A program made the position numbers and the translations under genes. DNA of 13,587 nt, from assembly GCA_028714935.1 (NCBI GenBank), contig JAQTLJ010000018.1, positions 1 to 13,587 on the forward strand, given 5' to 3'. Position 1 is the first letter of the stretch. The number at the start of each line of letters is the position of its first letter. The stretch is from Candidatus Margulisiibacteriota bacterium (GTDB lineage Bacteria > Margulisbacteria > WOR-1 > O2-12-FULL-45-9). The notes under the pieces are model-generated. The model was not told the DNA's origin. It saw only the letters and a program-made list of their open reading frames with translations, and made no database searches. Below, piece by piece: positions 5,842-13,587 of this stretch.

Positions 5842-6786
5842 TTATTCCCCGATATATCCTAGCGAGAAGTAGTGGGTGGTGAACTCGGAGAGTTCAGCAT
5901 AGGTGTGGTACGCGTAGTCAAACGAGAAACCCCGGAACTTTGTCCCCAACCCTAATGCCAGGTTGAACCCGTCAGCCTTCTGGTCTAACCCGCCGCGAAT
6001 GAAGAGCGGCGCCATCGGGTTCCACTCCGCCCCCAGGTGCAAGAGGAACGCTCCCCGGCTGATCTCAGCATCAAGGGCTGTCAGTAGATTCTTATCCGGG
6101 ATCCTGTAGGCCAGCCCGCCGCCTATCCCCAGCGGCAATTCATCGTTCTTCACGTTATTTCCCGGTATCAGGTTTTTGAGGGTGACCGACCCGGTCAGCT
6201 TGTCATTGATCGGAATGATCGTCCCGAGATCCAGGTCAAACCCGCTCCCGCTCCCGCCTTCAAAGCTTGACCCGCCGCTAAACCCATAGCTGACCAGCTT
6301 CAGGTTAGCTCCAACTTTGGCTTCTTTGTCAGTCAGGAATTTGAGATTATTGACGTAGTTGACGTTCTTCGCGTCATTCCCGTAACTCAAGACCAGCGTT
6401 GTGTTCCCGTAGCTTGCTTCCGCCCCCGTGATCTGCGGGATGCCGCCGCTGTCCAGCACCGTCTCCTTGATCCCGCCGGTCGATGCCCCGATATAGCCGA
6501 GGCCGATCGTCCCGTAGGTCGTTTTGTAGGCACCGCCCAGGACGATATAGGGAACCTCCCCGATCAGGTTGCCGCTCATGCTGATGACATCGAACTTCTT
6601 GACCGCGGTTAATCCGGCCGGATTGGTGAACAGCGCGCTCCCGTCATCGGCGATCGAATTGAACGCCTTCCCCATCCCCAGGGGACGGGCGCCGACGCCG
6701 ATCTCCGTCAGGTCCACAATCGATGATGCCAACGCCAGCGTAGCTGTTGTTATGACTATTAAGCTGGTCAATATCAATTTCTTCAT
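5842..6786 (-). CDS. PorV/FadL-like outer-membrane beta-barrel protein
   Basis: Predicted exported outer-membrane barrel of 314 residues. The signal peptide is residues 1-20 (MKKLILTSLIVITTATLALA). The diagnostic N-terminus follows: IGVGARPLGMGKAFNSIADD (30-48) then ALFTNPAGL (51-59), the GARxxGMGxAFxxxADDxxAxxxNPAGL signature of the PorV/PorQ/UPF0164 branch of the FadL-like family. The rest is glycine- and aromatic-rich alternating strand sequence, ending HYFSLGYIGE as a plausible last barrel strand. In Bacteroidetes, PorV shuttles or anchors type IX secretion substrates. The start at 6786 overlaps the stop of the beta-helix gene as ATGA, implying translational coupling; a longer in-frame start at 6879 would bury the signal peptide and is rejected. 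No separate Shine-Dalgarno is seen. The family is fairly clear; a PorV role here is inference. Confidence 0.8.
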   Translation of the reverse strand: MKKLILTSLIVITTATLALASSIVDLTEIGVGARPLGMGKAFNSIADDGSALFTNPAGLTAVKKFDVISMSGNLIGEVPYIVLGGAYKTTYGTIGLGYIGASTGGIKETVLDSGGIPQITGAEASYGNTTLVLSYGNDAKNVNYVNNLKFLTDKEAKVGANLKLVSYGFSGGSSFEGGSGSGFDLDLGTIIPINDKLTGSVTLKNLIPGNNVKNDELPLGIGGGLAYRIPDKNLLTALDAEISRGAFLLHLGAEWNPMAPLFIRGGLDQKADGFNLALGLGTKFRGFSFDYAYHTYAELSEFTTHYFSLGYIGE

Positions 6787-9700
6787 TTCTTGATTATGGC
6801 GATTTTGCCGCCTCCGATCGATTTGCCGCCCTGCACGATCTTGTAGATATACAATCCATCGCCCAGGAGATTTCCCCACCTGTCTTTGCCGTCAAAGTTA
6901 ATGCTGTTCGCCCCGGCCTGGGCGCCAGTGCTCCCCGCATTGTAGCTGTTCTTCCAGACGAGCGTCCCGGTCAGATCAACGATATAGATGCTGGTATCGG
7001 CGACCAGACTAGCGTCGAGCCAGTACCAGATCTTGGCGTTGCTCCCTGAATTCGGGTTGTACGGATTGGGGCCGAACCGCACCTGATTGGAACCGAGCGC
7101 CCCCATCGGCGCGAATGGCGTAAAGTGGGTCGTCGTGAATGTCAATAGCTCGTGCACGGTGTCGATCGAAACTAGCGTTATCCCATCACTGCTCCAGGTT
7201 GTGCCGTTCCAGTAGTAGATATGCGGGTCGGCTATCGGCCCGGTGAACGGGATGGTGACCGTTACCGGCACAAGAAATACTGTGCCATCAGGCTGGAGAT
7301 CAAAAACGTCCCCGCCAATGTAGAACCCAGGCGGCGGGGATGCCCCCGGCGGTGGTGAACCCGTGCTCGCTGATATTGTTATTTCCTGTGTAGTCGCTCC
7401 AGCAGGGATCTCGATCTTTAATCCCGGGATGCTGGAGTTGGTGTATTCTTGAGAGGCGTTCATTACAATGATCTCAGCCGTCCCAACTGCGCTGCCATTC
7501 TTTGCGGTGACCCTTCTCAAGCCGATCTTGGAGAGGGACATTGGCCCCGAAGCGATCCCCCCCTGGAATTCGGAAGCCGGGATACTTTCCGGAGTGACCA
7601 ATCCCTTATCAACCGTAAAATAGGTCGTCCCGGTCACGTTCGGTTCAATGATGCCGGCGGCATTGTACGCCGTCAGCGTCCCTGTCATTGTCTGCCCGGC
7701 GATCGCCGTTGCCGGCGCCTGGAAAATGAAGTGATCTACAACCGAAACTGGCGGCACAGCTAAAAACGTCGTTATTCCCTTTACTACATCCATCTGGGAA
7801 GAATCCCTGGATGACGCGATTGTTAAATATCCCTCTTTGGTTGCCGTCACACTGCCGGAATATGTTACTTCAGCCCTGATCTCAAGGCTTACTCCAGGAG
7901 AAAGCGGAAATGGAACAGGCGTCGCTTCTGAGCTGATAATAATTTCATTCGTGCCGGTTTTGGAGTCAAAATAGCGCACGGTAAAGTCCCCGCTGCTGAC
8001 TTCGCCGCTTACGCTAAATATCTCTTCGGTGACCCCCGCGTTGAGAACCTTGAAATAATAAATTGCCTTTTGGTTTGCGGGCGTCGTCAATCTCCTCACC
8101 TGCTGCACCGGCACGCTTTCGTAAATCCCGATCGTCGCGTAATCATTCCCCGATTCCAGCGTGGCAATTGCGCCATCAGGCTGGTAGTCGGCCGGAGTGA
8201 ACGTGGCGCTGGCTTTGATGACATCTTTCTTGTTGGCATCTATCGTTGATGATGCCGTGATTATAACTTCTTTAGTGGCCAGCGTATTGCCGGAATAAGT
8301 TATTTCCACCCTGCCTTCCATGCTTGCGCCGGCCTCCAGCGTTTCAGGGATGACGACGCCTTCCCCCGTAACATAAGGGGTGGTCTCATTCGTGCCGGTC
8401 TTCGAGTTAAAATATCGCACGGTGAACGGGCCACCCCCCGCTTCTCCGCTGACACGGAAGCATTCCGGCACCGTTCCGGCATTGACAATCTTCATGTAAA
8501 AGACCGCTTTCTGGAAAGCCGGGACCGTGCGCGACTTTACTTGTGTCACCGGCACGCTTTCCCAAGTCCCGATATATGCGTAATCTGTTCCCGACACCAG
8601 TTTAGCGATCGCCGCATCGGGCTGGTGAATGACCAGGAATGTGACTTCCTTGGTCGGACAGAACTCCGAGGTGTTGCCGGGCACGTCGGTCTGGGTGGCG
8701 GTCACGGCTGCGTCGTCCGGAACGTCCATCAAGCCGTTAAATGTCGCTTCCCAGTTCCCCGAAGCGTCAGCGGTCGCGGTCCCGACATAAAAAGCTCCCT
8801 CCCCTCCCAACGCTCCAAAAACCTCCACCGCAGCATTCTGGGACGCGGTCCCGGTCAAATGCATAGTGCTGGCCGGCTGGTTGTAGTCGCATGAGGTGAT
8901 TTCCGGCGAGGGGATCATGTTGTTGCCGCCGTTCACCAGCGCGATCCCTCTGCCATGGTTTTCGTATATCGAATTCTGAGTGATCGTTTCCTGGGTTGCA
9001 TTCCCCTCTGTGATCAGGATCCCCGGCAAGTCGCCAACCGTGCCATTGTATGCGATCACGTTGCCGGGCCCGATCCGGTTAAAACGGGCGCCGGCCGAGG
9101 GGCCATTAACGCGAATGCCGTAAAAATCGTTGCCAAGGTCCCCCTCACCGCTGGCAGTAACGCCGATCAGGTTGCCGGCAATTTCATTGTAGTTGACAGG
9201 TCCGGCCGGCCCATTGGAAACAGTTATCCCATCTATGCCGCTGCCCGAAATTACATTCCCCTGCCCGCTCAACACTCCGCCGATCTTGTTATAACTTGCA
9301 CCGCTTTCGATGATTAAGCCGTAAACATTGCCAAGATCCCCGGTCCCGTTTATATCCGGACCAATATAATTACCCAAGACTTCATTGCTAGCGGTATTAT
9401 TCCCTGATAAATGGACGCCGGCATTATTATTCCCAGAGATCAGGTTTCTCCCGGCCGAGGTCCCGTTGCCGATCCGGTTATATTGCGACTCCATGACCTT
9501 GATGCCATCATTTGTATTTCCCAGATCCAACGTGCCGTCTTTATCCGTCCCGATATAGTTCCCCAGGATCTCATTGCTGGCGGTATCAGTTCCTGACCCC
9601 AAAATATAAATGCCATTCTGCGCATTGCCGGAAATGACATTCCCTTCGTTCGCCAGAGTGCCGCCGATGATGTTATAGCTGGCGCCGGAGATATTCACCC

Positions 9701-11963
9701 CGTCCTGATTGTTTTGCAGTATTGTGTCGCCATTGATATTTAACCCGATATAATTGCCTTTTACTTCGTTAGACACTGCGGTTGAGCCGGCAATATATAT
9801 GCCCCACTGGTTGTTTCCAGAAATAATGTTTTTTGCTCCGGAAGCAGAACCGCCGATAATATTGCCGGACGCGTTTGAGATGGCGATACCGCAGGAAGTA
9901 TTGCCCAGGTCGCCGGTTCCGTTAATATCGGTCCCGATCTTATTGCCTTTTACTTGATTGAGAATAGTGGCGACGCCGTCCAGGTAAATCCCATTGTCAT
10001 CGTTGCCGGAGATCAAGTTGCCCTGGCCGGAAGTTGCGCCGCCGATCTTGTTATATTTGGGCCCATTTTGCAGGCATACTCCAAAACCACCTGATGTATT
10101 GCCCAAGTCGAGCATGCCGGTCACATTGGTGCCGATATAATTCCCATAGACCTCGTTGCTTAAACAATTGGTCCCGAATAAATAAACACCAGCGTATTTA
10201 TTGCCGGAAATGACGTTTTTTCTATCGCTGGTTGACCCGCCGATGATATTATTGCCGCCGAGTATTTTGATGCCGGGGTTATTGGGCGCAGCTGCCTCTC
10301 CGGAGGTGGTGACCCCGACATAATTCCCAAAGATCTCGTTGCCGCTGGCATCATCAAGAATTTCTATGCCCGCGGAGACGTTGTTGCCGATCGTATTGCG
10401 CGCCGCCGATTCGGTCGAGCCGACCTCATTTCCAGAAGATGTCCCCCAGATATAAATGCCGCGGCTCTGGTTCGGGAAAGAATATTCAGGGCCGAAATTC
10501 GCGCTGCCAATGATGTTCCCAAGGATCTGGTTATTGCTGGCGTTAACCAACTCTATACCATTGGCCTCATTGCTGCCGATCTGGTTCCAATAATCCTCTG
10601 TGGCGCCGCCTATACAGTTGCCGTCCGCCGCCACAAGCCTGACCCCGGATCCCTTGTTCCCCAATCCCCTTGGATCGGCTATTCCATCATAAACGATGCC
10701 GATCAGGTTGCCCGCTACCCGGTTATTGGCAGCGCCTGAACCAATTTGTATCCCGTGATAAGATGAACTTGCGCCATTGCCGACGATCATGTTCCCCTCT
10801 GAACTACCCAGCCCGCCGATAACCACATTGGACGAACCAACGATTGAGATGCCATGCTGTTGATTCCCTTGCCCCTCTATCGGAGAAGGATATCTGCAAC
10901 CGATCGCATTAGATGTTATCTTTGTATCATTGGCATTGTTAAGATATATGCCACTCTCATTATTTCCGGCGATGATATTCCCTCTCATCAGGACCATGGT
11001 AGACGAGCGGCCGATCTCATTGCCGGTCGCGTTTTCGATATTAATTCCATTATACCCATTGGGAATCGCCACGGTCTGATCGGCGCTCAAGCCGATAATA
11101 TTGTTCATAATGATATTGTTATTAGACCCGACCAAGTAAAGACCATCATATCCGTTGCCGGAAATGACATTCCCCCCTGCCGCCTCACTGCTTCCGATGA
11201 TGCAATTTGGAGCAAATTGATCCAGGACTATCCCATATTGGCTGTTCGCCACTGCTCGGGTCCCTGTCCGGTTAACTCCGATATAATTACCTAAAACTCT
11301 CAAACCGCTGGTAGAATTTTGTATGCCAGTGAGATTGCCTGAAATGATATTTCTTTCCGCTTCAGTTGTTCCCCCAATGATAATAGAATTTGATGAGGCT
11401 AGATAAATGCCGGCATTACTGCCTTTTGACGCTTCCCCCGTTGCGTCACATCCGACATAACATCCGAATAAACGGCTCCCACTGGCAGCACTAAAAGCAA
11501 CCAAATATCCTGGGCCACTTGCACCGATGTTAATTATCAAGCCTGAGACCTTAATATTACTAACTTGAAAAATTAATACTTGACCAGCGGTGGAGGGGGC
11601 CCGGAGCTCTATTTCTGGCCCATAGGGATTATTGACCTCATTGGTTGGCTGCGTGGTACCGATCAACTGTATATTGGAAGTATTAAGTACCAGTCGATCA
11701 GAAAGAACGATCCTGAACCACTGCGCACCGGTTGCTTCATCGGTGACCCAACCCGATCCTTCAGGAGTAGCATAAGCGACTTCAGCAGTTGTAATATTAA
11801 ATTGTATAATATCTCCGGAGGTCGTAGCTTGACTGACCGCCCAAGGCAAAGAACCTGCTTCGGTAGTGCTGCTTGCGCAATTAGTGACCGTAAAAGTATC
11901 AGCAAAGCCTTGCGAGGCACACAAGAGCAGAACTAAAGAGCTTAAGACGATTAGCTTCTTCAT
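6783..11963 (-). CDS. Giant secreted right-handed beta-helix protein with FlgD-Ig-like C-terminus
   Basis: 1726 residues, predicted to be exported. The signal peptide is residues 1-21 (ending ASQGFA). A cap resembling the CSLREAI-type start follows (TFTVTNC...GSLPWAVSQATTSGD...IQFNI). Residues about 130-1015 are a parallel beta-helix made of roughly a dozen modules with the consensus N-x-I-S-G-N...G-I-x-I...N-x-I-x-G-N-Y-I-G-T...G-x-x-D-L-G-N. Next are an Ig-like domain (about 1018-1105), two tandem 147-residue beta-sandwich repeats (from 1113 and 1260), a further Ig/invasin-like domain (about 1405-1505) and a ZU5-like segment (LKIEIPAGATTQEITI... to THFTPFAPMG). The last 95 residues (VRFGPNPYNP...YIVDLTGTLVW...DGKDRWGNLLGDGLYIYKI) match the FlgD-Ig/type IX sorting-domain pattern. 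The likely role is a surface or released carbohydrate-binding, adhesive or lytic protein; no catalytic residues can be assigned. It is coupled to the PorV-like gene by ATGA. No Shine-Dalgarno precedes the ATG. Confidence 0.9.
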   Translation of the reverse strand: MKKLIVLSSLVLLLCASQGFADTFTVTNCASSTTEAGSLPWAVSQATTSGDIIQFNITTAEVAYATPEGSGWVTDEATGAQWFRIVLSDRLVLNTSNIQLIGTTQPTNEVNNPYGPEIELRAPSTAGQVLIFQVSNIKVSGLIINIGASGPGYLVAFSAASGSRLFGCYVGCDATGEASKGSNAGIYLASSNSIIIGGTTEAERNIISGNLTGIQNSTSGLRVLGNYIGVNRTGTRAVANSQYGIVLDQFAPNCIIGSSEAAGGNVISGNGYDGLYLVGSNNNIIMNNIIGLSADQTVAIPNGYNGINIENATGNEIGRSSTMVLMRGNIIAGNNESGIYLNNANDTKITSNAIGCRYPSPIEGQGNQQHGISIVGSSNVVIGGLGSSEGNMIVGNGASSSYHGIQIGSGAANNRVAGNLIGIVYDGIADPRGLGNKGSGVRLVAADGNCIGGATEDYWNQIGSNEANGIELVNASNNQILGNIIGSANFGPEYSFPNQSRGIYIWGTSSGNEVGSTESAARNTIGNNVSAGIEILDDASGNEIFGNYVGVTTSGEAAAPNNPGIKILGGNNIIGGSTSDRKNVISGNKYAGVYLFGTNCLSNEVYGNYIGTNVTGMLDLGNTSGGFGVCLQNGPKYNKIGGATSGQGNLISGNDDNGIYLDGVATILNQVKGNKIGTDINGTGDLGNTSCGIAISNASGNIIGGSASGAKNIISGNNQWGIYIAGSTAVSNEVKGNYIGLNINGDTILQNNQDGVNISGASYNIIGGTLANEGNVISGNAQNGIYILGSGTDTASNEILGNYIGTDKDGTLDLGNTNDGIKVMESQYNRIGNGTSAGRNLISGNNNAGVHLSGNNTASNEVLGNYIGPDINGTGDLGNVYGLIIESGASYNKIGGVLSGQGNVISGSGIDGITVSNGPAGPVNYNEIAGNLIGVTASGEGDLGNDFYGIRVNGPSAGARFNRIGPGNVIAYNGTVGDLPGILITEGNATQETITQNSIYENHGRGIALVNGGNNMIPSPEITSCDYNQPASTMHLTGTASQNAAVEVFGALGGEGAFYVGTATADASGNWEATFNGLMDVPDDAAVTATQTDVPGNTSEFCPTKEVTFLVIHQPDAAIAKLVSGTDYAYIGTWESVPVTQVKSRTVPAFQKAVFYMKIVNAGTVPECFRVSGEAGGGPFTVRYFNSKTGTNETTPYVTGEGVVIPETLEAGASMEGRVEITYSGNTLATKEVIITASSTIDANKKDVIKASATFTPADYQPDGAIATLESGNDYATIGIYESVPVQQVRRLTTPANQKAIYYFKVLNAGVTEEIFSVSGEVSSGDFTVRYFDSKTGTNEIIISSEATPVPFPLSPGVSLEIRAEVTYSGSVTATKEGYLTIASSRDSSQMDVVKGITTFLAVPPVSVVDHFIFQAPATAIAGQTMTGTLTAYNAAGIIEPNVTGTTYFTVDKGLVTPESIPASEFQGGIASGPMSLSKIGLRRVTAKNGSAVGTAEIIVMNASQEYTNSSIPGLKIEIPAGATTQEITISASTGSPPPGASPPPGFYIGGDVFDLQPDGTVFLVPVTVTIPFTGPIADPHIYYWNGTTWSSDGITLVSIDTVHELLTFTTTHFTPFAPMGALGSNQVRFGPNPYNPNSGSNAKIWYWLDASLVADTSIYIVDLTGTLVWKNSYNAGSTGAQAGANSINFDGKDRWGNLLGDGLYIYKIVQGGKSIGGGKIAIIKK
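7765..8627 (-). repeat. Tandem 147-residue domain repeat inside the beta-helix protein
   Basis: Two adjacent copies, starting at residues 1113 (HQPDAAIAKL) and 1260 (YQPDGAIATL), are exactly 441 bases apart. By hand alignment about 32 of the first 51 residues are identical, including ESVPV, QKA, NAG and later FTVRYF and SKTGTNE. Each copy looks like an all-beta, CARDB/Ig-like sandwich. This is an intragenic duplication, old enough for the DNA copies to have diverged. Confidence 0.8.
8921..11576 (-). repeat. Beta-helix module array (about 12 degenerate units)
   Basis: The coding repeat is anchored by GN-x-(I/V)-G elements. Examples are NYIGVNRTGT, NIIGLSADQT, NLIGIVYDG, NYVGVTTSG, NYIGTNVTG, NKIGTDING, NYIGLNING, NYIGTDKDG, NYIGPDING and NLIGVTASGEG. 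They alternate with NxISGN elements and recur about every 55-75 residues. The units nearer the C-terminal end of the helix are more regular (IGTD..GT.DLGN) than those near the N-terminus, suggesting more recent module duplication there. Confidence 0.75.
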
Positions 11964-11976
11964 TTTTACTGGTTAA

Positions 11977-12005
11977 ATAATCGCATTTTACTTTCTTTTT
12001 GTCAA
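11977..12005 (-). promoter_or_regulatory. Putative promoter of the beta-helix/PorV-like operon
   Basis: On the minus strand a consensus TTGACA (12005-12000) is followed by a 17-base spacer and GATTAT (11982-11977), with TG at the extended -10 position (TGCGATTAT). The predicted start leaves only about six bases before the ATG at 11963, with no Shine-Dalgarno. The -35 shares five bases with the -35 of the divergent pyrE promoter. Confidence 0.6.
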
Positions 12006-12027
12006 GTCTATCGATATCTGCTAGAAT
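11999..12027 (+). promoter_or_regulatory. Putative pyrE promoter, leaderless
   Basis: TTGTCA (11999-12004), a 17-base spacer and TAGAAT (12022-12027) match the sigma-70 consensus at five of six positions each. The -10 ends nine bases before the ATG at 12037, so the mRNA should start within about three bases of that codon. The upstream in-frame ATG at 12028 lies immediately after the -10 and would not be transcribed. Confidence 0.6.
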
Positions 12028-12036
12028 ATGTTTGCC

Positions 12037-12549
12037 ATGCTCGAGGAACTGAAAAAACTGCTGGTCGAAACCGGCGCCGTTAAAACCGGGGAATTCACCC
12101 TCTCCTCCGGAAAGAAGTCCAATTTTTATATCGACTGCCGCAAGGTAACCCTGCACCCCAAAGGGGCGAAACTGATCGGCAAGATCATCCTTGATAAGAT
12201 CAAGGGCCTCAAGGTTGACGCTATCGGCGGCCTGACGCTAGGGGCCGACCCGATCACCGGTGCGGTCGTGACTTTAGGCGATCTCCCCGGCTTCATCGTC
12301 CGCAAGAAGGAAAAGGAACACGGTACCAAACAGAAGATCGAGGGTCTGATCGAACCCGGCTGGAAAGTCGTTATTGTGGAAGATGTGACGACCACCGGAG
12401 CTTCCGCCCTGGAGGCCATTGCGGCGGCCGAAGCGGCTGGCGCCAGGGTCGTCAAGGTCATTTCCGTCGTCGACCGCGAAGAAGGGGCAGCCGCAGCTCT
12501 CAAAAACTACGATTTCGACCCGATACTTAAAAGGTCGGAGTTTTTCTGA
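12037..12549 (+). CDS. pyrE: Orotate phosphoribosyltransferase
   Basis: Transfers the phosphoribosyl group of PRPP to orotate, giving OMP in de novo pyrimidine synthesis. The product has 170 residues, at the short end for the family (213 in E. coli). The N-terminal part has GAVKTGEFTLSSGKKSNFYID (13-33), the OPRT signature with the FYID substrate-binding element. GGLTLGADPI (64-73) comes next, then the flexible catalytic loop FIVRKKEKEHGTKQKIEG (86-103). The PRPP-binding motif VVIVEDVTTTGAS is at residues 111-123. An ATG at 12028 in the same frame would add MFA, but the promoter geometry favours 12037. There is no Shine-Dalgarno. It is divergent from the beta-helix gene and lies 14 bases before tRNA-Thr; its stop codon forms part of a candidate tRNA promoter. 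No other pyrimidine gene is adjacent. Confidence 0.95.
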   Translation: MLEELKKLLVETGAVKTGEFTLSSGKKSNFYIDCRKVTLHPKGAKLIGKIILDKIKGLKVDAIGGLTLGADPITGAVVTLGDLPGFIVRKKEKEHGTKQKIEGLIEPGWKVVIVEDVTTTGASALEAIAAAEAAGARVVKVISVVDREEGAAAALKNYDFDPILKRSEFF

Positions 12550-12555
12550 TAGAAT
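12527..12555 (+). promoter_or_regulatory. Putative tRNA-Thr promoter overlapping the pyrE stop codon
   Basis: TTAAAA (12527-12532), an 17-base spacer and TAGAAT (12550-12555) with the extended -10 TG supplied by the pyrE TGA (12547-12549). The tRNA begins eight bases after the -10, so transcription would start at or just before the mature 5' end. Read-through from pyrE is an alternative. Confidence 0.4.
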
Positions 12556-12563
12556 AAGCACAG

Positions 12564-12635
<72 letters not shown>

Positions 12636-12636
<1 letters not shown>

Positions 12637-12656
12637 ATGAACCTTATTGGTTCATA
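12636..12656. repeat. 8-bp hairpin directly after tRNA-Thr, flanked by GCGGGCT copies
   Basis: TATGAACC and GGTTCATA form a perfect 8-bp stem with a TTATT loop, beginning at the tRNA discriminator base. GCGGGCT occurs just before it (12630-12636, the tRNA 3' end) and again just after it (12657-12663). No T-run follows, so it is not a classical terminator; it may serve in tRNA 3' processing or act as a barrier to the tuf promoter region. Confidence 0.55.
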
Positions 12657-12662
12657 GCGGGC

Positions 12663-12690
12663 TTGACATCTAATCTGATTATTGTATAAT
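12663..12690 (+). promoter_or_regulatory. tuf promoter
   Basis: A consensus TTGACA (12663-12668), a 16-base spacer and a consensus TATAAT (12685-12690). This is the strongest promoter match in the window, as expected for EF-Tu. The predicted start near 12697 gives a leader of about 24 bases carrying AGGGAGGT (12705-12712), eight bases before the ATG. Confidence 0.8.
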
Positions 12691-12720
12691 AGGAAAATCT
12701 TTTTAGGGAGGTAACATATT

Positions 12721-13587
<867 letters not shown>

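Noticed and set aside
6787..6879. Longer start for the PorV-like protein
   Set aside because: The extra 31 residues are arginine-rich, overlap the beta-helix gene and would place the signal peptide internally.
8921..11576. Regularly spaced repeats that could suggest a CRISPR array
   Set aside because: The repeats are degenerate and in frame, with no constant repeat/spacer boundaries; they are coding beta-helix modules and no cas gene is nearby.

Overview
The window looks like chromosomal core genome of an uncultured, diderm bacterium with one accessory surface-protein locus. The diderm inference rests on an AsmA-family protein, a PorV/FadL-like outer-membrane beta-barrel and a very large exported beta-helix protein. 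The organisation (dxr-thrS-infC, tRNA-Thr-tuf) and the style of the exported proteins (FlgD-Ig-like C-terminus, PorV-like barrel) recall candidate phyla such as Saganbacteria/WOR-1 or Margulisbacteria. That placement is from memory of family style and is not proven by the sequence.

Layout. (1) Bases 1-3359, minus strand: dxr (MEP isoprenoid pathway), thrS (threonyl-tRNA synthetase without TGS domain) and infC (IF-3, ATT start, cut by the window edge), closely packed, with apparent internal promoters. (2) Bases 3397-5841, plus strand: an AsmA-like envelope protein, a small exported SH3b-like protein and a 54-residue two-helix membrane protein. The last sits behind a consensus -10 and a perfect 9-bp inverted repeat. 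(3) Bases 5842-11963, minus strand: a 1726-residue secreted right-handed beta-helix protein and a PorV-like outer-membrane protein, joined by an ATGA overlap. (4) Bases 11999-13587, plus strand: pyrE, tRNA-Thr(GGU) and tuf (EF-Tu, cut by the window edge). No stretch over 300 bases lacks a gene; the longest gap is 84 bases.

Four points stand out. The beta-helix protein and the PorV-like barrel look like an exported substrate and its outer-membrane partner, a T9SS-like arrangement. The beta-helix gene and pyrE are driven by divergent promoters whose -35 hexamers overlap by five bases. Several genes (thrS, dxr, pyrE, and nearly the beta-helix gene) have a -10 box so close to the ATG, with no Shine-Dalgarno, that their mRNAs should be leaderless, while neighbouring genes have good Shine-Dalgarno sequences. 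EF-Tu carries a four-cysteine CxCx4Cx2C insertion. I found no CRISPR array, insertion sequence, integrase or phage gene.
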